Positions 7,388 to 16,400 of a stretch of DNA of 64,000 nucleotides are shown in pieces. A model generated the notes under the pieces. The model saw only the letters and a program-made list of their open reading frames with translations. It had not been told where the DNA came from and made no database searches. The stretch covers positions 1 to 64,000 of the forward strand of contig CAMYMH010000030.1 in assembly GCA_947259275.1 (NCBI GenBank), given 5' to 3'. The translations under genes were made by a program, and so were the position numbers. Source of the DNA: an uncultured Acidimicrobiaceae bacterium (GTDB lineage: Bacteria; Actinomycetota; Acidimicrobiia; Spongiisociales; SHLN01). Each line of letters starts with the position of its first letter. Position 1 is the first letter of the stretch.

Positions 7388-7645
7388 GTGTTCGTGTGGT
7401 CCGATGAACTCGCCTTGCTGCTGCGCGACGAAGGCGACGCAACCTCCAGACAGCTGAGCCATTGGATCGCCTCGCCGGTCGGGTATCGGCTGGCGGAGGG
7501 CGTCGACCCCATCGCGTTCGCACGCCGTCTCTGGCGCGAGGAAGTGGACTCGACCCCCACTCTCCTTTCGATTTCTCCGCCGCGCTCCCGGCACCTCCGC
7601 GTAGATGGCGGAGAAATGCGAGTGCTACCGCCGAATTTGAGATAA
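7388..7645 (+). CDS. small hypothetical protein
   Basis: 85 residues from GTG 7388, chosen because a perfect aaggaggt ribosome site at 7373-7380 sits 7 bases before it (TTG 7385 is the other choice). The first 45 residues look protein-like (FVWSDELALLLRDEGDATSR and QLSHWIASPVGYRL). The C-terminal third is basic and less convincing. No family is recognised. Confidence 0.5.
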   Translation: MFVWSDELALLLRDEGDATSRQLSHWIASPVGYRLAEGVDPIAFARRLWREEVDSTPTLLSISPPRSRHLRVDGGEMRVLPPNLR

Positions 7646-7769
7646 CGACGGCCGGCGCCGCCGGCGCCAAGCCCAGAGAAACCACCCCCGACGCGAACAT
7701 ACACCTACCTGTCGGTGTCCCCGCCGTTCCTACCCAGGGGCAGCAGTTCCGAACAGAGAACCGGACGTT

Positions 7770-8459
7770 CTAGGTCAGGGCGGCATCCACTGCCGCCAGG
7801 GCATGGAGGGTCGTGGTTGGGAAGTAGGCACCTGGCACGTCCTCGGGCCGCACCAGCAGCTCGATCTCGGTGCATCCGGCGATGACCCCCTCAGCGCCCT
7901 CCCCCACCATTCGCTCGATCAGGTCGACGAAACGCCGGCGTGACTCACCCCGCACCTCACCGCGTACCAGTTCATCGAAGATGACCCCGTGCACCATGTC
8001 CCGGTCCGGACCGGCGGGAACCCGGACGTCGAGCCCCCCGGCCTCGAGTCGACCGCGGTAGAAGTCCTGCTCCATCGTGTAGCGGGTCCCCAGGAGGGCA
8101 ATCCGCGAGAGGCCCGCCGCGTCGATGGCGGTGGCGGTGGCATCGGCGATATGAAGGAACGGGATACCAATTGCTGCCTCGATGGCCGGTGCCAGACGGT
8201 GCATCGTGTTGGTGCACAGCACGATGAGCTCAGCCCCGGCCTGCTCCAGCCGGACGGCGTCGGCAGCCAACCGGTCACCTGCTTGGTCCCACTCGTCTCG
8301 CTCCTGGAGCGCCTCGATGACGGCGAAGTCGTATGAACGGATGATCAGGTCGGCCGAGTGGGTCCCCCCGAGCCGGCGTCGAACCTCCGTGTTGATGATT
8401 CGCTCATACTCGATGGAGGATTCCCAGCTCATACCCCCCAGCAAGCCGATGGTCTTCAC
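7770..8459 (-). CDS. aspartate/glutamate racemase family protein
   Basis: 229 residues from GTG 8459, preceded by an aaggaggt site 9 bases upstream. The start MKTIGLLGGMSWESS is the classic N-terminus of the family. The two catalytic cysteines that abstract and return the alpha proton are present: IVLCTNTMH and VIAGCTEIELL. The family is PLP-independent and includes aspartate racemase (YgeA-like) and relatives. The precise amino acid is not determined. It is divergent from glpD, with a 75-base gap. Confidence 0.92.
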   Translation of the reverse strand: MKTIGLLGGMSWESSIEYERIINTEVRRRLGGTHSADLIIRSYDFAVIEALQERDEWDQAGDRLAADAVRLEQAGAELIVLCTNTMHRLAPAIEAAIGIPFLHIADATATAIDAAGLSRIALLGTRYTMEQDFYRGRLEAGGLDVRVPAGPDRDMVHGVIFDELVRGEVRGESRRRFVDLIERMVGEGAEGVIAGCTEIELLVRPEDVPGAYFPTTTLHALAAVDAALT

Positions 8460-8534
8460 CGCTCCGCGACCTCCTTCTCGCTCTCGGACGATACCGTGCC
8501 CCGGCTGGGGAACCACCCCCGGTAGCCTCGCGGC

Positions 8535-10154
8535 ATGGCACTGCGCGACACTGCCCGCGAACACCTCGACGGCGGCTCGTTCGATGTTCTCATCGTCGGG
8601 GGCGGCATCAACGGAGCCGTATCCGCCGCGGTGCTGGCCGGCCGCGGAGCCAGCGTGGCTCTCATCGATCGGGGCGACTTCGGCGGGTTCACCAGCCAGG
8701 AATCGTCGAACCTGGTTTGGGGCGGATTCAAGTACCTGGAGAACTATGAATTCCTCCTGGTGCGCAAACTGTGCGTCTCGCGCAATCGGTTGATGAAGGC
8801 GTACCCCGACAACATCAAGCCGATCGGATTCCTCGCCACCCTCGACCAGACTTCGCCGTTTCCCCGCTGGCTGGCTGCGCTCGGGGCACTTGCTTACTGG
8901 GCCATCGGGAGCTTCAAGACCCATCGGCCGCGCATGCTCTCGGCCAGCAAGATCGAGTCGGTCGAGCCGATCATCGACACCAGCCGCGCCCAGGGCGGGA
9001 TCGAGTATTACGACGCCTACCTCACCGACAACGACTCTCGTTTCGTGTTCAGCTTTGTCCGCTCGGCGATGGACGTGGGTGCCACCGCCGCCAATTACGT
9101 CGAGCTGGTGGCCGCCAAGAGAGTCGAGCACGGGTGGCGGGCGACCCTGCGCGACGTTGACGGGGGCGGAACCGACATCACCTGTCATTCCCGGGTCATC
9201 ATCAACGCCGCCGGCCCGTTTGTGGACGACCTCAATCAGGACCTGGGACCCCGCACGGATCACCGCATCGTCTATTCAAAGGGAATCCACCTGGTGGTTC
9301 CTCAACTCACCGACCACGAGCGCGTGCTGGCATTCTTTGACGATACCCGGCGGCTCTTCTACGTCATCCCAATGGGCCTGCGGTCGGTGATCGGAACCAC
9401 CGATACCCGGGTCGACTCTCCATACACCGAAGTGACCGACGACGACCGCGATTTTCTGCTCGGGCAGATCAATTCCCGGCTCGATCTGGAAACGCCGCTC
9501 ACCGCCGCCGACGTGATCGCCGGTCGCGCAGGGGTGAGGCCGCTGGTGGTGAAGCGGGGCGCAGGCGATCAGAGCGAGGCCGACTGGACCAAACTGTCCC
9601 GCAAGCACGAAGTAGAGGTCGACAGCAGCCGACGCGTCATCACCATATTCGGCGGCAAGCTCACCGACTGCCTGAATGTCGGTGAGGAAGTCGCGGAGGC
9701 GGTTGAGCAGCTCGGGGTGCCGCTGGAGGAGGACACCGGGAGCTGGTACGGAGAGCCCGCCAGGGCAACCCGGACCGAGTTCTATCGCCAGGCCCGGCTG
9801 ATGAGGCTCGATGACCTGCGTCGCAAGCCGGGCGTAGAGCCGCTGACCGACCGGCTGTGGCGCCGCTACGGGCGCCGGGCGTTCCAGATGCTCGATGCCA
9901 TCAGGCAGGACCCTGCCATGGGTGAGGACATCATGAAGAGTGCCGACTACTTGAGGGTCGAGCTTCACCTGGCGGCCGGCACCGAGATGGTGACCAAGCT
10001 CGAGGACTTCCTGCGGCGTCGCTCGAAGATCACCCAGGTGATCCCCGAGTCCGAGGTGCGCAACTCGCCCGGGCTGCGGGAGGTGGCCGAGATCCTCTTC
10101 GGAGATGACGCCGACGACAAGCTAAACGACTACTTCGGTCAGCTGCCGGTCTAG
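8535..10154 (+). CDS. glpD: glycerol-3-phosphate dehydrogenase/oxidase (FAD)
   Basis: 539 residues, the usual length. The FAD-binding Rossmann start is FDVLIVGGGINGAVSAAVLA, and the family signatures SQESSNLVWGGFKYLENYEF and YDAYLTDNDSRFVFSFV follow. The middle contains IINAAGPFVDDL, and the C-terminal half carries the FGGKLTDCLNVGEEVAE segment. The enzyme oxidises glycerol-3-phosphate to dihydroxyacetone phosphate and passes electrons to quinone at the membrane face. No glpK or glpF is adjacent, so it may work in lipid-glycerol recycling or in electron transfer. Confidence 0.93.
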   Translation: MALRDTAREHLDGGSFDVLIVGGGINGAVSAAVLAGRGASVALIDRGDFGGFTSQESSNLVWGGFKYLENYEFLLVRKLCVSRNRLMKAYPDNIKPIGFLATLDQTSPFPRWLAALGALAYWAIGSFKTHRPRMLSASKIESVEPIIDTSRAQGGIEYYDAYLTDNDSRFVFSFVRSAMDVGATAANYVELVAAKRVEHGWRATLRDVDGGGTDITCHSRVIINAAGPFVDDLNQDLGPRTDHRIVYSKGIHLVVPQLTDHERVLAFFDDTRRLFYVIPMGLRSVIGTTDTRVDSPYTEVTDDDRDFLLGQINSRLDLETPLTAADVIAGRAGVRPLVVKRGAGDQSEADWTKLSRKHEVEVDSSRRVITIFGGKLTDCLNVGEEVAEAVEQLGVPLEEDTGSWYGEPARATRTEFYRQARLMRLDDLRRKPGVEPLTDRLWRRYGRRAFQMLDAIRQDPAMGEDIMKSADYLRVELHLAAGTEMVTKLEDFLRRRSKITQVIPESEVRNSPGLREVAEILFGDDADDKLNDYFGQLPV

Positions 10155-10203
10155 TGGTGAAGATGGTGACACCGGCGGCTCCCCGGCCTCCTAGCCTGCC
10201 CTA

Positions 10204-11187
10204 GTGAGCGAAGCGATAGTGACCCTCGATGATGTGGAGGCGGCCGCGGCGCGGCTGGAAGGCGCTGCCAACCGAACGCCGACGCTCACCAGCCGCACCC
10301 TCAACCATCTGGTCGGCGCTGAGGTCTACCTCAAGGCAGAGTGCTTTCAGCGAACCGGATCGTTCAAGTTCCGCGGGGCGTTCAACTCGATTGCCAGCTT
10401 GTCGACACCCGAGCGGGTCCGGGGGGTGGCGTCGTACTCCTCCGGCAACCACGCCCAGGCGTTCGCACTCGCCGCCGCCCTCCACGACATCCGCGCCGTC
10501 ATTCTGATGCCGGCGGACGCTCCGGCGTCGAAGCTGGCCGCCACCCGCGGCTACGGCGCCGAGATCGTCACCTACGACCGCTACCGGCTCGAACGCACCT
10601 CGCTCGGGGAGGACCTCGCCGATGAGCGCGGCCTGACCCTGATACCCCCCTTCGATCACTGGGACGTCATCGCCGGACAGGGGACGGCCGCCCTCGAGCT
10701 GTTCGCCGAGGTCGAGCGGCTCGACACGCTGCTGGTGTGCGTCGGAGGGGGCGGGCTCATCTCGGGCTGTGCCACCGTGGCCAAGGCCCAGACCGGGCCA
10801 CCCCGGGTGATCGGGGTTGAACCGGAGGCAGGCGATGATGCCCGCCGCTCGCTGCAGGAGAACCGCATCGTCGTCATCCCGACCCCGCGAACCATCGCCG
10901 ACGGCCAGCAGACCACCTCGGTGGGTGAGCGCACGTTTGCGGTTATGCGGGAGCGGGTCGACGACATTGTGACGGTGGCCGACGCCGACATCGTCGCGGC
11001 GATGCGCTTCGCCTTTGAACGCATGAACGTGGTGCTCGAGCCGAGCGGCGCCTCTGCCCTCGCCGCCCTCATGACAGGAAAAGTAGACGCCATCGGTCAG
11101 CGGGTGGGAGTCACCCTCTCAGGGGGCAACATCGGCGTCGATCGGTTCACCGCGCTGATGGAGGAGTTCCCGGCGGGAACCTCCTAG
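10204..11187 (+). CDS. threonine/serine dehydratase-like PLP enzyme
   Basis: 327 residues from GTG 10204. This is a fold-type II PLP enzyme: the Schiff-base Lys sits in GSFKFRGAFN, the substrate loop is YSSGNHAQAFALAA, the phosphate-binding loop is GGGGLISG, and the C-terminus has LSGGNIGVDRF. The absence of a C-terminal ACT domain and the short length point to the catabolic or unregulated class (threonine ammonia-lyase, serine racemase or threo-3-hydroxyaspartate ammonia-lyase), which cannot be separated here. It follows glpD by 49 bases on the same strand. Confidence 0.9.
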   Translation: MSEAIVTLDDVEAAAARLEGAANRTPTLTSRTLNHLVGAEVYLKAECFQRTGSFKFRGAFNSIASLSTPERVRGVASYSSGNHAQAFALAAALHDIRAVILMPADAPASKLAATRGYGAEIVTYDRYRLERTSLGEDLADERGLTLIPPFDHWDVIAGQGTAALELFAEVERLDTLLVCVGGGGLISGCATVAKAQTGPPRVIGVEPEAGDDARRSLQENRIVVIPTPRTIADGQQTTSVGERTFAVMRERVDDIVTVADADIVAAMRFAFERMNVVLEPSGASALAALMTGKVDAIGQRVGVTLSGGNIGVDRFTALMEEFPAGTS

Positions 11188-11612
11188 AAGTCGAGATCGA
11201 AGACCGGGTCGGTGATCATGAAGTCCACTCCGTCGCCCACCGCGGCCAGGAAGGCGAACAGAATCAAACCCCCGCCCGCCATCGAAAGATTCTTCATGAA
11301 CATCGACATCTCGAGCTGCTGGGTCATCGGGTCCTCATCGGTCCAGAAGTGGTGGACCCAAAAGGCGGCGATGAGGGAGTAGGCAACCAGGCCGAGAGCG
11401 GCCAGGTCGGCAAAGATCCCGAGGATGACTCCGGCTCCACCCACGAAGATGAGAGCGCCGCTCAGCTGGGTGAGGAACTTGGAGTTCGGGACGCCGCGTG
11501 ATCCGGCGTAGCCGGCCGTTCCCTCCGTTTGCAGGAGATGTCCGGCCGAGCCGGAGCCGACGAAGATCAAGGCGAACAGAATGCGACCGACCAGAATGAC
11601 GACGCTCATCAT
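11184..11612 (-). CDS. DoxX family membrane protein
   Basis: 142 residues with four hydrophobic helices and the DoxX signature near the start (ILFALIFVGSGSAGHLLQTE), followed by SKFLTQLSGALIFVGGAGVI. A small helix-rich membrane protein of this type is linked in some bacteria to quinol oxidation, sulfur or redox stress, but most members are uncharacterised. It overlaps by four bases the end of the converging dehydratase gene. Confidence 0.85.
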   Translation of the reverse strand: MMSVVILVGRILFALIFVGSGSAGHLLQTEGTAGYAGSRGVPNSKFLTQLSGALIFVGGAGVILGIFADLAALGLVAYSLIAAFWVHHFWTDEDPMTQQLEMSMFMKNLSMAGGGLILFAFLAAVGDGVDFMITDPVFDLDF

Positions 11613-11686
11613 TTTCTCCCGACAAGGTGCGTTTTCGCGAGGTTAGACGGCTGCCTGAGCAGATGTCCACCGCTAATCAGAGAAGC

Positions 11687-11930
11687 CGTGCTCGCTCGGC
11701 TGGTTCGAGCGCGGCCTGCCCCGACCGGCGCACGACCACTGCTCCCGCCCTATCCACAACCAGCGCCACCGGCAGGGAGCGGATCGCCAGGCCGGCGAGT
11801 CGATGGTGCCGACCTCGGACAGCGTCGGCGAGGCGCCTGCCCGTACGAGGGCGGCCACCATCGCCTGGTTGAAGCGGGGCACGTTGACGTCTACCGGGTT
11901 GCGGCGGTGGTCACAGGAGCTCCAGAGCAC
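11687..11930 (-). pseudogene. possible frameshifted remnant of a thioredoxin-fold protein
   Basis: Two minus-strand frames each hold half of something protein-like. In the first, VNVPRFNQAMVAALVRAGAS followed by PTLSEVGTIDSPA. In the second, LAIRSLPVALVVDRAGAVVV followed by RRSGQ and a helical end LEPAERARLL. Joined near base 11,795 by a frameshift they would resemble the C-terminal half of a TlpA/redoxin-type protein. The N-terminal half with the CxxC motif is missing. It lies immediately downstream of metZ, on the same strand. Confidence 0.28.
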
Positions 11931-13077
11931 CGGTGAGATCTTCCACCAGATCCTCGACAGCTTCCAGTCCCACCGATACCCGGATCACCCCGTCGGTGAT
12001 TCCGACCGCCGCCCGCGCCTCCGGCCCGATTCGGCGGTGGGTAGTCGTGGCGGGATGGGTGATGAGCGATTTGCTGTCCCCCAAGTTGTTGGAGATGTCG
12101 ATGATGCGGGTGGCATTGAGAACCCGGAAGGCGGCCTCCTTGCCACCGGCTACCTCGAAGGTGACGACGGTGCCGCCACCCGACATCTGAGCCTTGGCCA
12201 ATGTCGCCTGGGGGTGTGACGCGAGCCCGGGATACCACACCCGGTCTACCACCGGGATGCTCTCGAGCGCCCCGGCCAGCACCAGAGTTGATGCCGTCTG
12301 ATGCCGCACTCGCAACGCCAGCGTCTCGAGGCTCTTCACCAGCACCCAGGCGTTGAACGGGCTGAGCGTGGGGCCGGTGTGGCGCATGAACGGTTTGAGT
12401 TGTTCCTGCACATACTCGACACTCCCCAGAATCGCCCCACCCATGGTTCGTCCTTGACCGTCGATGTGTTTGGTCGTGGAGTAGACGACGATATCGGCGC
12501 CGAGCTCGAGCGGCTTCTGAAGGACGGGAGTCGCGAACACGTTGTCGACCACTACCGTTGCTCCGGCGTTGTGGGCCAGGTCGGATACCGCGGCGATGTC
12601 AACCAGGCCCTGCATCGGGTTGGAGGGTGTCTCGAAGAACACCACCTTGGCCGGGGATGCCAGGGCTTGCTCCCACTCGTCGAGCGAGGCTCCGTTCACG
12701 AAGTCGGTATGAATCCCCCAGCGCGGGAGCAGCTCATTGAGGATCACGAAGCACGATCCGAACAGATCGCGCGAGGCAACAACTCGATCACCCTGCTCCA
12801 ACAGGGCGGCCAGCGACCAGAACACGGCCGCCATGCCGGAGGCGGTTGACCATACTCCTTCGGCGCCTTCCAGTAACCGCAGTCGCTCTTCGAACATCGT
12901 CACGGTCGGGTTGCCAAACCGCGAGTACAGGTAGTGATCGACGTCTCCGGCGAAGGAGGCTTCGGCTTGTTCGGCCGATTCGTACACATATCCCGAGGTG
13001 AGGAACAGTGCCTCGGCGGTCTCATCGAACTGCGAGCGCGTCTGTCCTCCGCGTACCAGCTGGGTGTCCTGTCTCAT
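11911..13077 (-). CDS. metZ: O-succinylhomoserine sulfhydrylase (Cys/Met PLP enzyme)
   Basis: 388 residues. The chain is collinear with MetZ: GGQTRSQFDETAEALFLTSG, YVYESAEQAEASF, HYLYSRFGNPTV, the SGMAAVFWSL loop, FFETPSNPMQGLVDI, VVVDNVFATPVLQKPL, and the PLP Lys in VYSTTKHIDGQGR. MetZ joins sulfide to activated homoserine to make homocysteine, bypassing cystathionine. An activated homoserine would come from MetX, encoded at about 50 kb. The start at 13,077 has a gaggag site 6 bases upstream. The 5' leader carries inverted repeats listed separately. Confidence 0.93.
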   Translation of the reverse strand: MRQDTQLVRGGQTRSQFDETAEALFLTSGYVYESAEQAEASFAGDVDHYLYSRFGNPTVTMFEERLRLLEGAEGVWSTASGMAAVFWSLAALLEQGDRVVASRDLFGSCFVILNELLPRWGIHTDFVNGASLDEWEQALASPAKVVFFETPSNPMQGLVDIAAVSDLAHNAGATVVVDNVFATPVLQKPLELGADIVVYSTTKHIDGQGRTMGGAILGSVEYVQEQLKPFMRHTGPTLSPFNAWVLVKSLETLALRVRHQTASTLVLAGALESIPVVDRVWYPGLASHPQATLAKAQMSGGGTVVTFEVAGGKEAAFRVLNATRIIDISNNLGDSKSLITHPATTTHRRIGPEARAAVGITDGVIRVSVGLEAVEDLVEDLTGALELL

Positions 13078-13132
13078 TTCGTACTCCTCGGGTGGTCCAT
13101 GCGCTGGCAGATATGCCCAGTGTTTCAGCGGT

Positions 13133-13169
13133 CAGACGAAGGGTGGTGACTCTCGAGGTGGTTCGTCTG
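13133..13169 (-). promoter_or_regulatory. inverted repeat in the metZ leader
   Basis: CAGACGAA at 13,133-13,140 and TTCGTCTG at 13,162-13,169 are perfectly complementary with 21 bases between. Further hairpins follow upstream in the transcript: cgggtg-gcc-cacccg at 13,201-13,215, a ggcac/gtgcc pair near 13,184, and ctctcg pairing with cgagag. The leader of metZ therefore looks structured. It does not match the S-box core seen on the other strand. Confidence 0.4.
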
Positions 13170-13330
13170 GTCAGGAGTGCGAGGCACGAGTGCCGGCACC
13201 CGGGTGGCCCACCCGAGAGCGATAACAGCGACACATATGCCAGGTCATGGGTCGAGAAGCTACCGAGCGAGAGCCGCCATGTCAATGTCTACTTCCTTTC
13301 TCGGCTACCATGACCTGTACAACGAAGCGT

Positions 13331-13412
13331 TTATCACGAGCGGTGGAGGGACAGGCCCTGCGAAACCGCGGCAACCGGCCAACCGGCACGGTGCCAATGC
13401 CTGATCGATGAG
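13331..13412 (+). ncRNA. SAM riboswitch (SAM-I/SAM-IV clan) upstream of metH
   Basis: The conserved core is unmistakable: gcggtggagggacaggccc, then tgcgaaaccgcggcaaccgg and cggtgccaatgcctg, the arrangement of the S-box/SAM-IV aptamer with its internal pseudoknot strand. It senses S-adenosylmethionine and normally shuts down methionine biosynthesis when SAM is plentiful. The outermost helix is weak here (atca/tgat), so limits are approximate. The next hairpin and the ribosome site just before metH give a likely translational switch. Confidence 0.85.
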
Positions 13413-13419
13413 CTGCCGG

Positions 13420-13472
13420 CGAGCGGTCTTCTCCGCTCGAGGCGCTCCGTGAGCGTTTCGAGAGAAGAGGAG
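13420..13472 (+). promoter_or_regulatory. riboswitch expression platform and metH ribosome site
   Basis: Downstream of the aptamer is a hairpin cgagcgg-tcttct-ccgctcg (13,420-13,439). Its loop and flank tcttctc (13,427-13,433) are complementary to gagaaga at 13,462-13,468, which touches the ribosome site gaggag (13,467-13,472). An alternative pairing could hide or free this site depending on SAM. No run of U follows the hairpin, so a transcription terminator is less likely. Confidence 0.45.
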
Positions 13473-13482
13473 ATATGACCGA

Positions 13483-16400
13483 TTGCGACCCCACCACATG
13501 AGTTCCTACCTCGACGCCGTCAACTCCGGGTCGGTGGTCATTCTGGATGGTGCCACCGGCACTTCACTGCAAGGTTTTGGCCTCACCCTCGATGACTTCG
13601 GGGGGCCGACCTTCGAAGGCTGCAACGAGCTTCTCAGTGTCAATCGACCAGACGTGGTTGAAGCGGTTCACCGCTCCTTCTTCGATGTGGGAGTGGATGC
13701 CACCGAGACCAACACCTTCGGCGCCTTCCCGGTGCCACTCGGCGAATACGGCATCGCCGAGCGAACCTACGAGCTGGCAGCCGCCGCCACCGCCATCGCC
13801 CGGCGGGTAACCGACGAGTACATTGCCGCCGATGGCCGTCCCCGCTGGGTGGCCGGTTCCATCGGCCCCGGCACCAAGTTTGCCTCGCTGGGTCAGATCC
13901 GATATGCCGACCTGCGCGACGGCTACGAAATCGAGGCCGCCGCGCTGATCGACGCCGGGTGTGACTTCATCCTCATCGAGACCCAGTTCGATCTGCTCGG
14001 GGCCAAGGCCGCCATCAACGGTGCCCGCAAGGCCATGGTCCACTCCGGCCGCGAGGTGCCGCTGCAGGTGCAAGTGACCATTGAGCTGACCGGCCGGATG
14101 CTGCCGGGGACTGAGATCGGCGCCGCGCTCACCACGCTGGATGCCCTCCGACCCGACGTGATCGGAATCAACTGCGCCACCGGTCCCGCTGAGATGTACG
14201 AGCCGCTCCGCTATCTGTCTGCCAATTCACGAGTCCCGATCTCGGTGATACCCAACGCCGGCCTTCCCCAGGTGGTCGATGGCGAGATGGCCTATGATCT
14301 GACGGCCAACGCGCTGGCCGATCACCTCGAGGCGTTCGTCACCGAATTCGGCGTGCAGGTCATCGGTGGGTGCTGCGGGACCACGCCCCAGCACCTGCAA
14401 GCGGTCGTCGACCGATGTCGACCTCTCACGGCTGTGTCCCGCTCCCCCCAGCCCACCCCCGCCGCCGCCTCGACCTACTCCAGCGTTCCTTTCCGGCAAG
14501 ACACGTCGTTTCTCATCATCGGGGAACGCACCAACGCCAACGGCTCCCGAGCCTTTCGGGATGCCCTGCTGGCAGACGATGTCGACGCCTGCCTCGGTAT
14601 CGCCGACGAGCAGGTAGCCGAGTCGGCCCACCTGCTCGACCTATGCGTCGACTACGTAGGACGCGACGGGGTGGAAGATATGAACCTTCTCGGTGGCCGG
14701 TTTGCGACCGAGGTGACCGTTCCGGTGGTGCTGGACTCGACCGAGCCCGAAGTCATGGAAGCCGGCCTCGAGCTGATCGGGGGCCGCAGCGTGTTGAATT
14801 CGGCCAACCTCGAGGACGGGGAGGAACCGGGATCGCGCCTCGACCGGGTCTTTCGGCTGGCCCGCGAGCATGGCGCCGCGGTCATCTGCCTCCTCATCGA
14901 CGAGCGCGGCCAGGCCCGGACCCTCGATTGGAAACTCGAGATTGCGCATCGAATTCATGACCTGGCGGTCAACGGCTACGGCCTCGAGCCATCCGACCTC
15001 ATCTTCGACCCGCTCACCTTCCCTCTCAGCACCGGTGATGACGACCTGAGGGGTGATGCCATCGAGACCATCGAGGCACTCAAACGCATCAAGCGAGAGC
15101 TTCCCGGAGTATCGACGGTTCTGGGGGTGTCCAACGTCTCCTTCGGCCTCTCCCCCGTGTCCCGGCGGGTGCTCAATTCGGTGTTCCTCCACGAGTGTGT
15201 TGAGGCAGGCCTCGACTCGGCCATCATCCATGCCGGCAAGCTGCTTCCCCTCAACAAGATCCCGGACGACCAGCGCCAGGTGTGCCTCGACCTCATCTAC
15301 GACCGGCGCCGGCCCGACTACGACCCGCTCGAGGCGCTTCTCGAATTGTTTGCAGACGCGGTGGTTGAGGCCGACGAGGTTGAGGACCGTAGCGGATGGC
15401 CGATCGATCGCCGTCTCCGCGAGCGGATCGTCGATGGCAACCGGAACGGAATCGAGGACGAGCTCGACGAGGCCCTCTTCACCGGCCTGGGGCCGCTGGA
15501 GATCATCAACGACATCCTGCTGGCAGGGATGAAGACGGTTGGAGAGCTGTTCGCCTCGGGCGAGATGCAGTTGCCGTTCGTGCTGCGCTCGGCGGAATCC
15601 ATGAAGGCCGCAGTCCGGTTCCTCGAGCCCAAGATGGAAAAGGAGGAGACCGCCACCCGGGGGTCGATCGTCCTGGCGACCGTCCGGGGCGACGTGCACG
15701 ACATCGGCAAGAACCTCGTCGACATCATCCTCACCAACAACGGCTTCGAGGTGCACAATCTCGGCATCAAGGTGGACATCGACGACATGGTGCGCACCTA
15801 TCAGGAGGTCAACGCCGACGCCATCGGCATGAGTGGACTGCTGGTCAAGAGCACCCTGATCATGCGGGACAACCTGGACGAGCTGACCCGACGCGGGCTG
15901 AGTGACATCCCGGTGCTGCTGGGCGGCGCCGCCCTCACGCGTTCCTACGTTGAGGGCCAGCTACGCGAGCGCTACGACGGGCACGTGTACTACGGCAAGG
16001 ATGCGTTCGCCGGCCTCGACGCCATGCACTACATCGTGGCCGGCGAAACCGGTCCGGAACCGGCCCGCCTGCGCGGACCCAAACGGCCGCGCTCCAGTGC
16101 CAGACCCGCTGCCGGCGCGCCGGTTGACCTCCCAACCCGGGCGCCTTCGGTCGTGACCGACAATGAGGTGTTCGTGCCTCCCTTCACCGGCAGCCGCGTG
16201 GTCAAGGGCATCCCCATCGACGACGTCGCCGCCTATCTGAACGAGACCGCTCTCTTCCGCAACCAGTGGCAGTACCGACCGGAAGCGGGAGAAACGGACG
16301 CCGATTTCAAGGCGCGGCTCCGTTCGCTGCTCCGGGAGCAGCTGGCGCTGGCGAGAGCCGACGATCTGCTGATTCCCGAGCTGGTGTATGGCTATTTCCC

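Noticed and set aside
7770..9263. Minus-strand frame of 497 codons that includes the racemase
   Set aside because: Codons upstream of 8,459 lie antisense to glpD and are unlike any protein. The GTG at 8,459 with its ribosome site is the true racemase start.
13475..13501. Tiny frame MTDCDPTT as a real leader peptide gene
   Set aside because: Its ATG lies only two bases after the ribosome site, too close for efficient use. Mentioned in the riboswitch finding as an alternative only.
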